From contig JACZWL010000016.1 of assembly GCA_022572185.1 (NCBI GenBank), forward strand, positions 1 through 61,112: a stretch of DNA of 61,112 bases. The letters run 5' to 3'. Every line of letters begins with the position of its first letter. Position 1 is the stretch's first letter. Under the pieces are notes generated by a model, which was not told the origin of the DNA, made no database searches, and was given only the letters and a program-made list of their open reading frames with translations. Positions 31,334 to 41,778 of the stretch are shown piece by piece. A program made the position numbers and the translations under genes. The stretch is from Pseudomonadota bacterium (GTDB taxonomy: Bacteria > Pseudomonadota > Gammaproteobacteria > Steroidobacterales > Woeseiaceae).

Positions 31334-32205
31334 GCCGGAGTTTTCTTTTTGTCCCGGCCGACAGCGAACGCAAGCTCGAAAAGGCCGCGGACTCGAAGGC
31401 CGATGCGCTCATCATCGATCTCGAAGATTCTGTGGCGAGTTCCGAGCGGCCAGGCGCGCGCAAAACAGCGAGGCGTTTTGTCGCCACTCACCCGGATCGC
31501 AATCTGTGGATCCGTATTAATCCACTCGACACCGAAGACGCGCTCCTCGATCTGCGTGAACTGATGCCGGCCGGACCCGCCGGCATTGTCCTGCCCAAGC
31601 CGCACAGTGCCAAGGACACAATTCAACTTGCGAAGTTGCTCGATGTATTTGAGCAGCAAAGCGACCTGGCGCAGGGCCAGACTTTGATTATGCCGATCGC
31701 CACGGAGCGACCGGCTGCACTGTTCCATTTGCATGAATACACCAGTGCGACGCCACGGCTGGCCGGCCTGACCTGGGGCGCGGAAGACCTCAGTGCCGCG
31801 CTTGGCGCTACGACCTGCCGTGACAAGAAGGGCAACTGGCTGCCGCCCTATGAACTGGCCAGATCGCTGTGTCTCTTTGCGGCATCGGCGGCAAATGTAG
31901 CGGCGATCGATACGGTGTTTACGGATTTCAGGGACAGCGAGGGTCTGGCACGATACGCCTCGAATGCGCGCAGGGACGGGTTTTCGGGCATGCTTGCAAT
32001 ACATCCGGCGCAAGTCGACTCGATCAACGCAGCGTTCGTGCCGAGCAACGAGGAAATCGATCGCGCGACACGAATCGTCGAGTTGTTTGCTGCAAATCCC
32101 AAGGCCGGTACGGTGGGAATGGACGGTGAAATGATCGACAGACCCCACTGGGTGCAGGCGAAACGGATTCTCGATATTGCGGAACGGATCAGATCGGCCC
32201 AGTAG
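31330..32205 (+). CDS. CoA ester lyase, CitE/malyl-CoA lyase family
   Basis: The 291-aa TIM-barrel protein belongs to the HpcH/HpaI-CitE superfamily, which cleaves malyl-, methylmalyl- or citramalyl-CoA. Motifs: N-terminal RSFLFVPADSERKLEKA, metal/acid residues in IIDLEDSV and TWGAEDLSAALGA, and the C-terminal GFSGMLAIHPAQVDSINAAF. The start is GTG in a GTGA overlap with the MaoC stop, which gives the family N-terminus; a longer frame upstream is not supported. No free-standing citrate lyase partner genes (citF, citD) are present, so citrate lyase activity is unlikely. Confidence 0.88.
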   Translation: MSRSFLFVPADSERKLEKAADSKADALIIDLEDSVASSERPGARKTARRFVATHPDRNLWIRINPLDTEDALLDLRELMPAGPAGIVLPKPHSAKDTIQLAKLLDVFEQQSDLAQGQTLIMPIATERPAALFHLHEYTSATPRLAGLTWGAEDLSAALGATTCRDKKGNWLPPYELARSLCLFAASAANVAAIDTVFTDFRDSEGLARYASNARRDGFSGMLAIHPAQVDSINAAFVPSNEEIDRATRIVELFAANPKAGTVGMDGEMIDRPHWVQAKRILDIAERIRSAQ

Positions 32206-32258
32206 AACAGATCGGTCGCGATTACCGGCATTGAAGAAAAACAGAACAATAAGGTGAC

Positions 32259-34202
32259 ATGATGACCAGGATTTATGCTGTCGACGCCGCAACCGCTAGC
32301 CGGGCCTTGATCGATGCCGCCGGTTACGAGGAGATGTACCAAAGATCCGTGACCGACAATGAAGGCTTCTGGGCGGAGCAGGCCCAACGTATCGATTGGA
32401 TCAAGCCGTTCACGAAAGTCAAAGACGTCTCGTTTGCCCGGGACGATCTCCGCATTCGCTGGTTTTATGATGGCTCGTTGAACGTCTGTTACAACTGCGT
32501 TGACCGTCACCTCGAGAGCAAAGCCGACGATGTCGCCATCATCTGGGAAGGGGATGATCCTGCTCGCGATCTCAAAATCACGTACCGCGAGCTGCACGGC
32601 CGTGTTTGCCGATTCGCAAATGTACTTAAGAAACTCGGCGCAAAAAAAGGTGACCGAATTACGATTTACATGCCGATGATTCCGGAGACTGCGATTGCCA
32701 TGCTGGCCTGTGCACGTATAGGCGCTGTGCATTCCGTGGTCTTCGGCGGATTCTCGCCGGATGCGCTCGCAGGCCGTATTCACGATTGCGAATCGAATAT
32801 CGTCATTACAGCAGACGAGGGCGTTCGCGGAGCAAAAGCGGTTCCGCTGAAAGCCAATGTCGATACGGCCGCGGCAAACCCCGAAGTCACGACGCTTGAA
32901 AGGGTCCTGGTCGTGCGTAACACGGGCGCCGATATTGGCTGGGTCGATGAACGTGACGCCTGGCTGCACGAGTTGGAAGAACAAGTGGACGACGATTGTC
33001 CGTGTGAGGAAATGGGCGCGGAGGAGCCGTTGTTCATACTTTATACCTCGGGTTCAACCGGCAAGCCGAAAGGCGTGCTGCATACCAGCGGCGGTTATCT
33101 TGTCTATGCGGCACTGACACATGAATACGTCTTCGACTATCACCCGGGCGATATTTACTGGTGCACGGCAGACGTCGGCTGGGTGACAGGACATAGCTAT
33201 ATCGTCTATGGGCCGCTGGCCAATGGCGCCATTACGCTGATGTTCGAGGGTGTGCCCAATTATCCGTCCGCTTCGCGCTTCTGGGAGGTTTGCGACAAAC
33301 ATCAGGTCAATATTTGCTATACGGCGCCGACTGCGCTCAGGTCATTGATGCGCGAGGGCGACGAACCTGTCAGGCGAACGTCGCGCAAGAGCCTGCGTTT
33401 GCTGGGGACGGTCGGCGAGCCGATCAATCCCGAAGCCTGGGAGTGGTATTACCACGTCGTCGGCGATGCGCGATGCCCGATCGTCGATACCTGGTGGCAA
33501 ACAGAAACGGGCGGCATTCTGATCAGTCCATTGCCCGGCGCAACGGCATTGAAGCCGGGCTCCGCGACAAAGCCCTTTTTCGGCATTCAACCCGCCATCG
33601 TTGATGACGATGGTAACGTTCTCGAAGGCGAGGTGGAGGGCAATCTGGTCATACTCGACAGCTGGCCTGGACAAATGCGTACGCTCTATGGCGATCATCA
33701 GCGCTTTGTCGATACCTATTTTTCAATGTTCGAAGGCCGCTTTTTCACGGGGGACGGTGTCCGGCGTGATGAGGATGGTTATTACTGGATCACCGGCCGC
33801 GTCGATGACGTACTGAATGTATCCGGCCATCGGATGGGTACGGCGGAGGTAGAGAGTGCATTGGTGGCGCACAAGGCGGTCGCAGAGGCTGCTGTGGTGG
33901 GCTACCCGCATGACATCAAAGGGCAGGGCATTTATGCATATGTGACGCTGATGCAAGGCGTCGCTGCCGATGACGAGCTGCTCGCCGAACTCAAGCTGTG
34001 GGTGCGCAAGGAGATTGGCCCGATCGCGACGCCGGATCTGATTCAGTGGGCGCCGGGATTGCCCAAGACGCGCTCCGGAAAAATCATGCGGCGAATCCTG
34101 AGGAAAGTTGCAGAGAATGACTACGGCGATCTCGGCGACACATCGACGCTGGCAGATCCGGCGGTAGTGGATGATCTGATCGACAACCGAATGAATCGTT
34201 AG
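32259..34202 (+). CDS. acs: Acetyl-CoA synthetase (acetate/propionate-CoA ligase)
   Basis: An AMP-forming acyl-CoA synthetase. The 647-aa protein has the adenylation signature [12 protein letters not shown], the Acs-type motifs [14 protein letters not shown] and [10 protein letters not shown], the hinge [12 protein letters not shown], and the C-terminal lysine in [13 protein letters not shown] that is the acetylation-controlled residue in the family. The start ATG follows AAGGTG. It sits 53 bp after the CitE-like gene and could activate the acid used by that operon or simply acetate. The length matches AcsA. Confidence 0.93.
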   Translation: MMTRIYAVDAATASRALIDAAGYEEMYQRSVTDNEGFWAEQAQRIDWIKPFTKVKDVSFARDDLRIRWFYDGSLNVCYNCVDRHLESKADDVAIIWEGDDPARDLKITYRELHGRVCRFANVLKKLGAKKGDRITIYMPMIPETAIAMLACARIGAVHSVVFGGFSPDALAGRIHDCESNIVITADEGVRGAKAVPLKANVDTAAANPEVTTLERVLVVRNTGADIGWVDERDAWLHELEEQVDDDCPCEEMGAEEPLFILYTSGSTGKPKGVLHTSGGYLVYAALTHEYVFDYHPGDIYWCTADVGWVTGHSYIVYGPLANGAITLMFEGVPNYPSASRFWEVCDKHQVNICYTAPTALRSLMREGDEPVRRTSRKSLRLLGTVGEPINPEAWEWYYHVVGDARCPIVDTWWQTETGGILISPLPGATALKPGSATKPFFGIQPAIVDDDGNVLEGEVEGNLVILDSWPGQMRTLYGDHQRFVDTYFSMFEGRFFTGDGVRRDEDGYYWITGRVDDVLNVSGHRMGTAEVESALVAHKAVAEAAVVGYPHDIKGQGIYAYVTLMQGVAADDELLAELKLWVRKEIGPIATPDLIQWAPGLPKTRSGKIMRRILRKVAENDYGDLGDTSTLADPAVVDDLIDNRMNR

Positions 34203-34261
34203 GATCGAACTGCCGGCATCGTCGGCGAAATCCTGTCAGGCCCTGCGAATTTTACGATCCG

Positions 34262-35536
34262 TCAATTTTTGGAGATGCCTTGCGCCTGTGCTGACTGCTC
34301 CTGGAGCGCTTCATCTTTTGCCGGCGGGGCGGCAACGGCCTCGACAGTCGGGCTGTCGCCAGGACCGTGTTCGACGCGTTTGAATTCGGCAATCTGTTTT
34401 TCGTACTCTTTGACGAACTCCTCGCCAAACATGTGTGGGAATTGTCCCGAGCCGCGCTGCGTCATGATCGGGTAGAGCTCACAATAAAGTTGCCAATATC
34501 TGAGCTGATTCAGTGCATTGAACAACGGCTTTTTCTTGAGCGTTGAGTCGAAATTTTCCTGCAACTCATTCGGGTCAAAACGACTGGCGAATTCACTGAA
34601 CGACACAGTCATGGCCGCGACTACGGCGTCGTGATGGAATATCAGGTCGCGACAGATCTCTTTGACGGCATCGATTGGAGCGAGGTATTCGCCTTCCCGA
34701 CCGACGAGCAATTGTTTCATCAAGTCCTTGGTGCTCTCGGATAGTTTCAGCGGATTATTGTGCCGCGGCAGTACGGTTGTCTGGTCGAGGCTGAACATGC
34801 TCTTGAGATTTGCGCGGGATTTCAACAACGCTGTTGTACCGGCAATAAACTCCCCCAGGACCTGGCCCGCGTTGCGCATCACTTCAATGGGATCGATCGA
34901 CGGGTGAATTTCTGAGCGGCTGATGCCTGCGCTTTCAAGCAGCGCATCCAACAGGTCTGCGGGCGTCAGCTCTTTCGGCGGTGCAGGCGGCGCTGCTGGT
35001 TCTGCCTCGACGTCGTTTTTTTCACTGCTCTCTTCGACCCGAGCGACCTCGGCGGGCCCGCCAAACAGTGTGGACCGAAACGCCTCGTCGCCGGTAATCT
35101 CTTCCTCGTCGAGGAGTTGAATGATGCTCTTCAAGGCTTCCTCGGGAACGAGTTGTTCGATGTGATCCGGCACGACACTCGCGGGTGGATCAGGTGGCAT
35201 CACCAGGTCCTGACCTTCGTCGAGCGCCACCACGAATTCGAAGTCACCCATGCGGAGGGTGTCGCCATCGAAAAGCCTTCGCGGGTTTCCCCTGCCAAGC
35301 GGCTCGTCGGCACCGTTGACATAGACGCCGTTGGTACTGATGTCGGCAAGGTAATAGGCGCCGCTCTGGTAATCGACAGTGGCATGTTTAGCGGAGATAT
35401 AGTGGTCAGGATCGGGAAGAACCCAGTCGTTGTCGAGCGAACGCCCGATCGTGCCACCCTCAGCATGGAACTCGCGGATATAGTCATCCCCGAGGAGTTC
35501 CTTTTGTTTGCTGGTTATTTTCAGCTGCAGTGGCAT
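34262..35536 (-). CDS. tagH: Type VI secretion-associated FHA protein (TagH/Fha-like), orphan
   Basis: The roughly 424-aa protein has an N-terminal FHA phosphothreonine-binding domain (IGRSLDNDWVLPDPDHYIS, SAKHATV, TNGVYVNG), an acidic/proline-rich linker, and the C-terminal domain characteristic of TagH/Fha proteins of type VI secretion: DPIEVMRNAGQVLGEFIAGT, TTVLPRHNNPLKLS and HDAVVAAMTVSFSEFASRFDP. In T6SS clusters this protein links PpkA kinase signalling to apparatus assembly. No other T6SS structural genes are in the window, so it is either a relic, part of a dispersed system, or works with the kinase at 52 kb. The ATG giving MPLQLKITSKQ is chosen over an upstream non-ATG start. Confidence 0.85.
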   Translation of the reverse strand: MPLQLKITSKQKELLGDDYIREFHAEGGTIGRSLDNDWVLPDPDHYISAKHATVDYQSGAYYLADISTNGVYVNGADEPLGRGNPRRLFDGDTLRMGDFEFVVALDEGQDLVMPPDPPASVVPDHIEQLVPEEALKSIIQLLDEEEITGDEAFRSTLFGGPAEVARVEESSEKNDVEAEPAAPPAPPKELTPADLLDALLESAGISRSEIHPSIDPIEVMRNAGQVLGEFIAGTTALLKSRANLKSMFSLDQTTVLPRHNNPLKLSESTKDLMKQLLVGREGEYLAPIDAVKEICRDLIFHHDAVVAAMTVSFSEFASRFDPNELQENFDSTLKKKPLFNALNQLRYWQLYCELYPIMTQRGSGQFPHMFGEEFVKEYEKQIAEFKRVEHGPGDSPTVEAVAAPPAKDEALQEQSAQAQGISKN

Positions 35537-35808
35537 AGCAATCACTCGTCCATACAGGTCCGCCAGCAACGGAAAGTTTCCGGCCGGGGGAACAGTTAAG
35601 CCAAATAGTGCAGCGAAGCAGTGACTTGGGCTGCCAAGCAGTTCACATAAATCGATTTGACCGCAACAGCTGGCGAGGCCTGGAAAGGGATAAAGAGACC
35701 ATATATGGAAAATATGCCCGGGCTTCGATAGCGCCGGTTTTGCTGGACAATTATGGGTAAACTACTGCTGCGTTGCGGGCACCACAAAAGCCCGCGAAAC
35801 AATCTGCG

Positions 35809-36144
35809 ATGACTGCCAAACGACTCTATAAAATCATCTTCGTGAGCCAGGGCAAGGTGTATGAAATCTATGCCCGCAACGTCGGCCACGGCGCCCTGTT
35901 CGGTTTTGTCGAGGTGGAGAAACTCGTTTTCGGCGAGCGCAGTTCGGTCGTTGTGGATCCCTCCGAGGAGAAGATCAAAACCGAGTTCGCGGGCGTCGAA
36001 AGAACCTATTTGCCGATGCATACCATCATTCGCATCGATGAGGTCAGGAAGCAGGGCACGAGCAAGATCAGCAAGCTGGAGGGCGGGAATGTCGCACAGT
36101 TTCCCGTGCCCGTGTACACACCGGGTGGCGAATCATCCAGCTAG
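35809..36144 (+). CDS. DUF1820 family protein
   Basis: A 111-aa protein of unknown function found widely in gammaproteobacteria. It matches the family along its length: RLYKIIFVSQGKVYEIYARN, FGFVEVEKLVFGERS, VDPSEEKIKTEF and LPMHTIIRIDEV. The ATG giving MTAKRLYK is chosen; a longer in-frame extension exists. The stop codon TAG lies inside the first arm of the CTAGTACTCC hairpin repeat. It is upstream of purL on the same strand, but with a separate promoter-like sequence in between. Confidence 0.88.
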   Translation: MTAKRLYKIIFVSQGKVYEIYARNVGHGALFGFVEVEKLVFGERSSVVVDPSEEKIKTEFAGVERTYLPMHTIIRIDEVRKQGTSKISKLEGGNVAQFPVPVYTPGGESSS

Positions 36145-36177
36145 TACTCCATCAGTATCACCTTGACGGAGTACCAG
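36141..36177. repeat. CTAGTACTCC hairpin repeat, copy A, overlapping a stop codon
   Basis: CTAGTACTCC and GGAGTACCAG form a 10-bp stem with one mismatch around a 17-nt loop. The element is nearly identical to 57886-57922 (two differences in 37 bp). In both places the stop codon of the upstream gene is the TAG inside the proximal arm. Confidence 0.85.
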
Positions 36178-36222
36178 TCGGAATGTTTCACCAGATGCTG
36201 TGTAAGATCGCTTGCGCCTGCA

Positions 36223-36252
36223 TTTACGGGTATCAGGCGGAGCAGGTATGAT
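36223..36252 (+). promoter_or_regulatory. Putative purL promoter
   Basis: TTTACG and TATGAT are separated by 18 bp, about 90 bp before the preferred purL ATG. No clear PurR-like operator was recognised. Confidence 0.4.
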
Positions 36253-36343
36253 CGTGGTTCTTCAAACACTCTGCAGCGATTAAGGTTGCGTCAGCTTGTC
36301 CAAACCTGCGATTGATCTGCCTGTTGGAACTTCCATAAAAATG

Positions 36344-39300
36344 CTGGAGTTGCCAGGTCAGTCCGCGTTATCGGAATTCCGGCTCAACAAATTATTGTCC
36401 GTTCTGCGGCAGTCCGCGCCGGGCATTGCCGAAATCCGTGCAAGATATACCTATTTCGTCAGTGTCACGGAACCACTGAGCGCGGAACACAGCCGGTGCC
36501 TTGATGATTTGTTGCTTTCTGGCGAACCGGTTGCACAGCTGGCAGCAGATGTCAGGCGACTTTTTGCCATCCCCCGCCCAGGCACGATCTCCCCCTGGTC
36601 GAGCAAGGCTACGGATATCGCGCATGCCTGCGGCCTGGATACGATCGAGCGCATTGAGCGCGGCATCTGTTATGGACTGCGGTTCGAAGCAGACCCGGGC
36701 AAGGCGAGTCTCGCCGCGTTACGCAGACACCTGTTCGATCGCATGACTGAAACGCTTATCGAGAACGGTGACCAGGCTGAAATGTTGTTCGAGACGCATG
36801 TGCCTTTGCCGCTCGCGACGATTCCGTTACTGAAGGAAGGCCCGGATGCACTGGTCCGGGCAAACAGCGAGCTCGGTCTCGCTTTGTCAGGCGACGAAAT
36901 CGAATATCTGTACACCAACTATGCAGAATTGCGGCGTAATCCCACCGACGCCGAACTCATGATGTTTGCGCAGGCGAATTCCGAACATTGTCGTCACAAG
37001 ATTTTCAAGGCTGACTGGATCATCGATGACGAGCCGCAGGATCAGAAACTCTTCGACATGATTCGAAGTACGACCGAGGCAAGCCCCGACGGCATCATTT
37101 CGGCGTACTCCGACAATGCCGCCGTTATCGAGGGCTGGCGAGGGCAGCGCCTGATGTCCGGCAGCGACCGCCAATATCGTTACAGCGACGAAGCGATCCA
37201 GATCGTGATGAAAGTGGAGACCCACAATCATCCGACGGCGATTTCTCCGTTCCCGGGCGCCGCAACCGGATCAGGCGGAGAAATTCGCGATGAAGGTGCG
37301 ACTGGCCTGGGCGCCAAGCCGAAAGCCGGGCTGACAGGCTTTACAGTCTCGCACTTGCGTATTCCCGGCTTCGCCCAGCCCTGGGAACAAGCCTTCGCTC
37401 ATCCCGGCAGAATGGCCACACCGCTGGAAATCATGCTTGACGGCCCGATTGGAGGCGCCGCCTTTAATAATGAGTTTGGCCGGCCGAACCTGCTTGGTTA
37501 CTTCCGCACGTTTGAAGCGCCGGGCCCAGGGAAAAACGAAATTCGCGGCTACCACAAGCCGATCATGATCGCCGGCGGTGTGGGCAATATTCGCGAAGAA
37601 CATGCGCTGAAGATTGATGTGCCCGTCGGCGCCAGGCTGGTGGTCATCGGGGGGCCTGCAATGTTGATTGGTCTGGGTGGCGGGGCTGCGTCGAGCCTCG
37701 CCAGCGGCGCCAGCCACGAGGACCTGGACTTTGCCTCGGTCCAGCGGGGCAATCCTGAAATCGAGCGCCGCGCCCAGGAGGTCATCGACCGGTGCTGGGC
37801 AATGGGAGAAACAAACCCGATCCTGCTTATTCACGACGTGGGCGCGGGCGGTCTGTCGAATGCAGTGCCGGAGGCCATCGACCATAGTCACCTGGGTGCG
37901 CGGGTGGAACTGCGTGAGGTGCCGAACGCCGAACCGGGCATGTCGCCAATGGGTATCTGGTGTAACGAGGCTCAGGAGCGATACGTCCTCGTCATTGCCG
38001 ACGAACGAATCGACGAGTTTTCGAGCTTGTGTGATCGTGAACGTTGCCCGGTCGCGGTAATCGGCACTCTCACCGATGACCGGATATTGGTGGTTACCGA
38101 CAGGGAGTTCGGCAATCGTTGCGTCGACATGCCGATGGAAATGTTGCTCGGTAAGCCGCCGAAAACGACTCGCGACGTTACGCGCGTGCCGCGCCTGCAA
38201 CAGGAACTGGATATTGAAGGGATCGAACTCGAAGAGGCCGTACTGCGCGTATTGCGATTCCCGGCAGTGGCCGATAAATCGTTCCTGATACACATCGGTG
38301 ATCGAACGGTCGGTGGCCTTTGTGTGAGAGACCAGCTTGTCGGTCCCTGGCAAGTGCCCGTCAGTGACGTAGCAATCACGGCAAGCGGTTTCGAAAGCAT
38401 TAGCGGAGAAGCCATGTCGATGGGTGAGCGGACGCCGCTTGCGACAATAAACGCACCGGCATCCGGGCGCATGGCGGTCGGCGAAGCCGTTACCAACATT
38501 GCCGCTGCCGCGATCGATGACATCAGCAAAATCAGACTTTCCGCAAACTGGATGGCCGCCGCCGGGCACCCGGGCGAAGACGCCAATCTGTTCGATACCG
38601 TCAAAGCGGTCAGTCACGAGTTATGCCGCGAACTCGGCATTGCGATTCCGGTTGGCAAAGACTCGTTATCGTTACGAACTCAATGGCAAGATGAGGATGG
38701 CGAATACCAGGTAGTCGCACCGGTGTCCTTGATCGTCTCGGCGTTTGCACCGGTCAGCGACGTTCGCTGCCACCTGACGCCACAGCTGCAGCGCGTCGAC
38801 GAAGCCAGCCATCTGTTACTGATCGATCTGGGCGGGGGCGCCAGGCGGCTCGGCGGGTCTTGCCTCGCTCAGGCCTTTTGCCGCTACGGCGGTGAGACGC
38901 CCGATCTAAACCACCCGCGGCGACTGCGAAATTTTTTCCAGGCAATCCAGGAACTCAGAGAAAAACGTTTGATCCTTGCCTACCATGACCGCTCGGATGG
39001 CGGGCTTCTGGTCACGGTCGCCGAAATGATGTTCGCCGGCCGGCTCGGGGCGACGCTTCATTTGGCCGGGTCGGAACGTGAGGTTCTGGGGCAACTGTTT
39101 AATGAGGAACTCGGCGCAGTAGTACAGGTGGCTGACAGCAGCCTGGGCGAAGTCCAGGCGGTCCTGGACAGTTGCGATTCCGCATGGGCGGTGATTGGAC
39201 GTGTCGATTCGGATGACCGACTGAGCATCTGCGGCGACGACGAGGTCATCTTCAGAATGGACCGTACCCGCATGCAGAGAGAATGGTCGGAGACGAGTTA

Positions 39301-40210
39301 CCGGCTGCAATCTCTCCGCGATAATCCTGAAACGGCGCGGGAAGAGTACGACCGCATCCTCGACAGCAAAGATCCGGGTCTGGATGTTCGTCTCAACTTC
39401 GATCCGTCCGAAGATATCACCGCCCCACTGATTGGAGGCGAGAAGCCGCGAGTTGCTATTCTCAGGGAGCAGGGGGTAAACAGTCAGTACGAGATGGCGG
39501 CAGCGTTCATGCGTGCGGGATTCGACGCGATCGATGTGCACATGAGCGACCTCTTCGACGGCAGGGATGAACTGGGAAATTATCAGGGCATTGTTGCCTG
39601 TGGCGGATTCTCATTCGGTGATGTCCTCGGTGCCGGTGGCGGCTGGGCGAAATCTATTCTTAATCATTCGCAGACGCGTGATCAATTCGCGGAATTTTTT
39701 GCGCGCGGTGACAGTTTCACTCTCGGTATTTGCAACGGTTGTCAGATGCTGTCGCACTTGCGGGAATTGATTCCCGGCTCCGCGTACTGGCCAAATTTTC
39801 TCCGCAACAAATCAGAGCAATTCGAGGCCAGGTTCAGCCTCGTTGAAATATGTGACAGTCGATCCGTTTTCTTGTCGGGTATGGCAGGTTGCCGATTACC
39901 GATCGCTACGTCACACGGGGAAGGACGAGCGAGTTTCTTCAATACGACCGACCAGTCGGCGGCAGAGACACTGGTTGCACTTCATTACATTGATAATTAT
40001 GGAAACGTCGCTGAGACCTATCCGGCCAACCCAAACGGCTCCATAAATGGAATCTGTGGTCTCAGCAATGAAGACGGCCGCGTTACTATCATGATGCCGC
40101 ACCCTGAACGCGTCGCAAGAACGATGCAAAACTCGTGGCACCCCGATAACTGGGGTGACGATGGAGCATGGATGCGAATTTTCAGAAACGCCCGGGTCGC
40201 GGTTTCCTAG
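36344..40210 (+). CDS. purL: Phosphoribosylformylglycinamidine synthase (single-chain PurL)
   Basis: The large gammaproteobacterial form that makes FGAM from FGAR, glutamine and ATP in purine synthesis. The 1288-aa protein has an N-terminal PurS-like part, two PurM-like synthetase halves ([45 protein letters not shown]) and a C-terminal glutamine amidotransferase (nucleophile cysteine in [17 protein letters not shown]). The start ATG aligns with the E. coli N-terminus ([19 protein letters not shown]); an in-frame TTG at 36296 would add 16 residues. A REP-like element follows the stop. In E. coli purL adjoins mltF; here they are 9 kb apart. Confidence 0.96.
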   Translation: MELPGQSALSEFRLNKLLSVLRQSAPGIAEIRARYTYFVSVTEPLSAEHSRCLDDLLLSGEPVAQLAADVRRLFAIPRPGTISPWSSKATDIAHACGLDTIERIERGICYGLRFEADPGKASLAALRRHLFDRMTETLIENGDQAEMLFETHVPLPLATIPLLKEGPDALVRANSELGLALSGDEIEYLYTNYAELRRNPTDAELMMFAQANSEHCRHKIFKADWIIDDEPQDQKLFDMIRSTTEASPDGIISAYSDNAAVIEGWRGQRLMSGSDRQYRYSDEAIQIVMKVETHNHPTAISPFPGAATGSGGEIRDEGATGLGAKPKAGLTGFTVSHLRIPGFAQPWEQAFAHPGRMATPLEIMLDGPIGGAAFNNEFGRPNLLGYFRTFEAPGPGKNEIRGYHKPIMIAGGVGNIREEHALKIDVPVGARLVVIGGPAMLIGLGGGAASSLASGASHEDLDFASVQRGNPEIERRAQEVIDRCWAMGETNPILLIHDVGAGGLSNAVPEAIDHSHLGARVELREVPNAEPGMSPMGIWCNEAQERYVLVIADERIDEFSSLCDRERCPVAVIGTLTDDRILVVTDREFGNRCVDMPMEMLLGKPPKTTRDVTRVPRLQQELDIEGIELEEAVLRVLRFPAVADKSFLIHIGDRTVGGLCVRDQLVGPWQVPVSDVAITASGFESISGEAMSMGERTPLATINAPASGRMAVGEAVTNIAAAAIDDISKIRLSANWMAAAGHPGEDANLFDTVKAVSHELCRELGIAIPVGKDSLSLRTQWQDEDGEYQVVAPVSLIVSAFAPVSDVRCHLTPQLQRVDEASHLLLIDLGGGARRLGGSCLAQAFCRYGGETPDLNHPRRLRNFFQAIQELREKRLILAYHDRSDGGLLVTVAEMMFAGRLGATLHLAGSEREVLGQLFNEELGAVVQVADSSLGEVQAVLDSCDSAWAVIGRVDSDDRLSICGDDEVIFRMDRTRMQREWSETSYRLQSLRDNPETAREEYDRILDSKDPGLDVRLNFDPSEDITAPLIGGEKPRVAILREQGVNSQYEMAAAFMRAGFDAIDVHMSDLFDGRDELGNYQGIVACGGFSFGDVLGAGGGWAKSILNHSQTRDQFAEFFARGDSFTLGICNGCQMLSHLRELIPGSAYWPNFLRNKSEQFEARFSLVEICDSRSVFLSGMAGCRLPIATSHGEGRASFFNTTDQSAAETLVALHYIDNYGNVAETYPANPNGSINGICGLSNEDGRVTIMMPHPERVARTMQNSWHPDNWGDDGAWMRIFRNARVAVS

Positions 40211-40218
40211 AGGGGCTC

Positions 40219-40241
40219 GTAGGAGGGGCTTCAGCCCCGAT
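40219..40241. repeat. REP-like element after purL
   Basis: GTAGGAGGGGCTTCAGCCCC matches the REP family near the RAYT gene, with the stem changed from AGCGGC/GCCGC to AGGGGC/GCCCC. Both arms changed together, so pairing is kept. Confidence 0.8.
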
Positions 40242-40274
40242 TAAGCGATTGAGCGACGGGGATTCTACTCAAGC

Positions 40275-40961
40275 TCAGGCGGACAAACCGCTATTGCCCT
40301 CCTGGATAAAAAATCGTCTGACCTTGATGGCACGCGCGAGTTTTCCGCGGCGCACGAAGCATTGATACAACATGTCCTTGAGCACTTCGAGCAACATGCC
40401 AGCCTGCGCGCGATTGAGCATGGGCAGATCTTCTTCTTCGCTCGATTCGAACAGGATCTTCTTGATCGGTGCGAAACTGTTGTCATCGATCTCGGCGATG
40501 TCCTGCGCGACCATGACTTCATCAAATGCCTTGAGTCTGCCGCTATCGCCAATCGCCGGAAACGAGCTTGCCGCGGCGCGTCTGCACATCGATGCAAATG
40601 CATTGAAACTATTGCTCGAATAACAGGCGAGCGCCTCCCGAAAGAGAATTTCCGTGACTTTCGGCAGATAGGAGAACGCAAATTTTTCTTTCGGTCTCTC
40701 GAGCTCGATGAAGTTCCTGTACAGCTCGATGCTGTCCTCTTTGTATTCCTTGACTGCGAATCGCAGAAAGATCGGCGCACGGCAGGCATCGCATTGATAA
40801 ACGAGTCCTACGTGCTTCGGCTTGTCTTTCAGCACAGTCGCAAAGTGCGGCACGGACTGTGACGTCATGTGGGCATAGATACCGCAATACGGGCATTCCA
40901 GGCCGAATTGCTCGTCGGTCTGCTGCTGAAGCCCCTGGTCTCGGTCTATTATTATTGCCAT
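40275..40961 (-). CDS. DUF4145-like zinc-ribbon protein
   Basis: The 228-aa protein has a zinc ribbon formed by C23/C26 (LECPYCGIY) and C57/C60 (YQCDACRAP), then a helical domain with REALACYSSNSFNAFASMCRRA that resembles DUF4145, seen in proteins linked to restriction or nucleic-acid functions and in stand-alone hypotheticals. The family assignment is moderate. There is no signal peptide. It is followed on the same strand only after a REP element by purL in the opposite orientation, so the two are convergent. Confidence 0.7.
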   Translation of the reverse strand: MAIIIDRDQGLQQQTDEQFGLECPYCGIYAHMTSQSVPHFATVLKDKPKHVGLVYQCDACRAPIFLRFAVKEYKEDSIELYRNFIELERPKEKFAFSYLPKVTEILFREALACYSSNSFNAFASMCRRAAASSFPAIGDSGRLKAFDEVMVAQDIAEIDDNSFAPIKKILFESSEEEDLPMLNRAQAGMLLEVLKDMLYQCFVRRGKLARAIKVRRFFIQEGNSGLSA

Positions 40962-41112
40962 TGTTCTCTTTCTTATACTGCTGGCGGCTTGCTCTAATGT
41001 GAAGCCTGACAGCAGCTTATCAGTATATCCTCAGTATCCGCGTCAGCTGCTTTAGTTAAACATAATTCGGGAATTGGCTTGTGTAACTGTCTACCTGATT
41101 ACTGACACTTTG

Positions 41113-41778
41113 CTACTCGGGAACAGTTCCCCAGTGGCCGACGGCCGCTCTTGCCGCGTCATTGATGGGTCGTGCAATCAGCGCATCCCGGCTCAGACTA
41201 ACATCGAAACGGGCGCCATCCGCCATCGGTACATAGGTCGCCGTTCCGTAGTAGGCGTCTACGCCTGGCGTCAGCAGCGGAAACTGCGTGGCAATAGCCC
41301 AGATGTCCAGCAAGGGCTCCGGCGATAACGCGTGCACGGTTCGAGCCTCAGTCCGCTCACGGTCAATGTCCGAAAACCGGCCGCTCAAGCGTTCCAGGCG
41401 ATAAATAGGGTCCAGACCGAGGATCGTCGCAGGTGGCTTCCAGGTGATGAGTCGCGCATCCAACTGCCATTCGTTGCCACGCAGTCTGTAGAACCGGTCT
41501 CGTTCTCCGCTGATCATCAGCCGCGCCTCGTACTCGTCCGGCGCCATCTGTCTGAACTGGATGCTCGAAATCACTTTTTCCGAAATCAGGCGGCCATAGC
41601 TGTAGTAGTTGAACGCGAGCAGCAGAGCAGCGCCTGCCAGCACCGCGGACATGGCGCCACCGAGGCCAGACCCGCCCGCCCTGAGGATGCGGCCACGCCG
41701 GGTGCAGCGAACCGCCCGTAGCAAAAAGAAAAACGCGAAGAGCGTAAAGGTCAGGCCGATTCCGATTAGCAGATTCAT
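41113..41778 (-). CDS. Conserved membrane protein of unknown function
   Basis: The 221-aa protein has two N-terminal membrane segments (GIGLTFTLFAFFFLLRAV and MSAVLAGAALLLAFNYYSY) and a soluble, probably periplasmic domain with the pattern RLRGNEWQLDARLITWKPPA, GLDPIYRLERLSGRF and ERTEARTVHALS. I recall similar proteins in Pseudomonas that are labelled multidrug transporter, but nothing here shows transport activity. Its start codon overlaps the ettA stop by one base, so the two are cotranscribed. Confidence 0.75.
   Translation of the reverse strand: MNLLIGIGLTFTLFAFFFLLRAVRCTRRGRILRAGGSGLGGAMSAVLAGAALLLAFNYYSYGRLISEKVISSIQFRQMAPDEYEARLMISGERDRFYRLRGNEWQLDARLITWKPPATILGLDPIYRLERLSGRFSDIDRERTEARTVHALSPEPLLDIWAIATQFPLLTPGVDAYYGTATYVPMADGARFDVSLSRDALIARPINDAARAAVGHWGTVPE

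Noticed and set aside
34262-35536. Start of a type VI secretion cluster
   Set aside because: Only the TagH-like gene is present; the neighbours are acs and DUF1820, so no T6SS locus can be claimed.
37271-38617. 448-codon frame antisense to purL
   Set aside because: purL is unmistakable in the other strand; the long antisense frame is a GC-codon-bias shadow.
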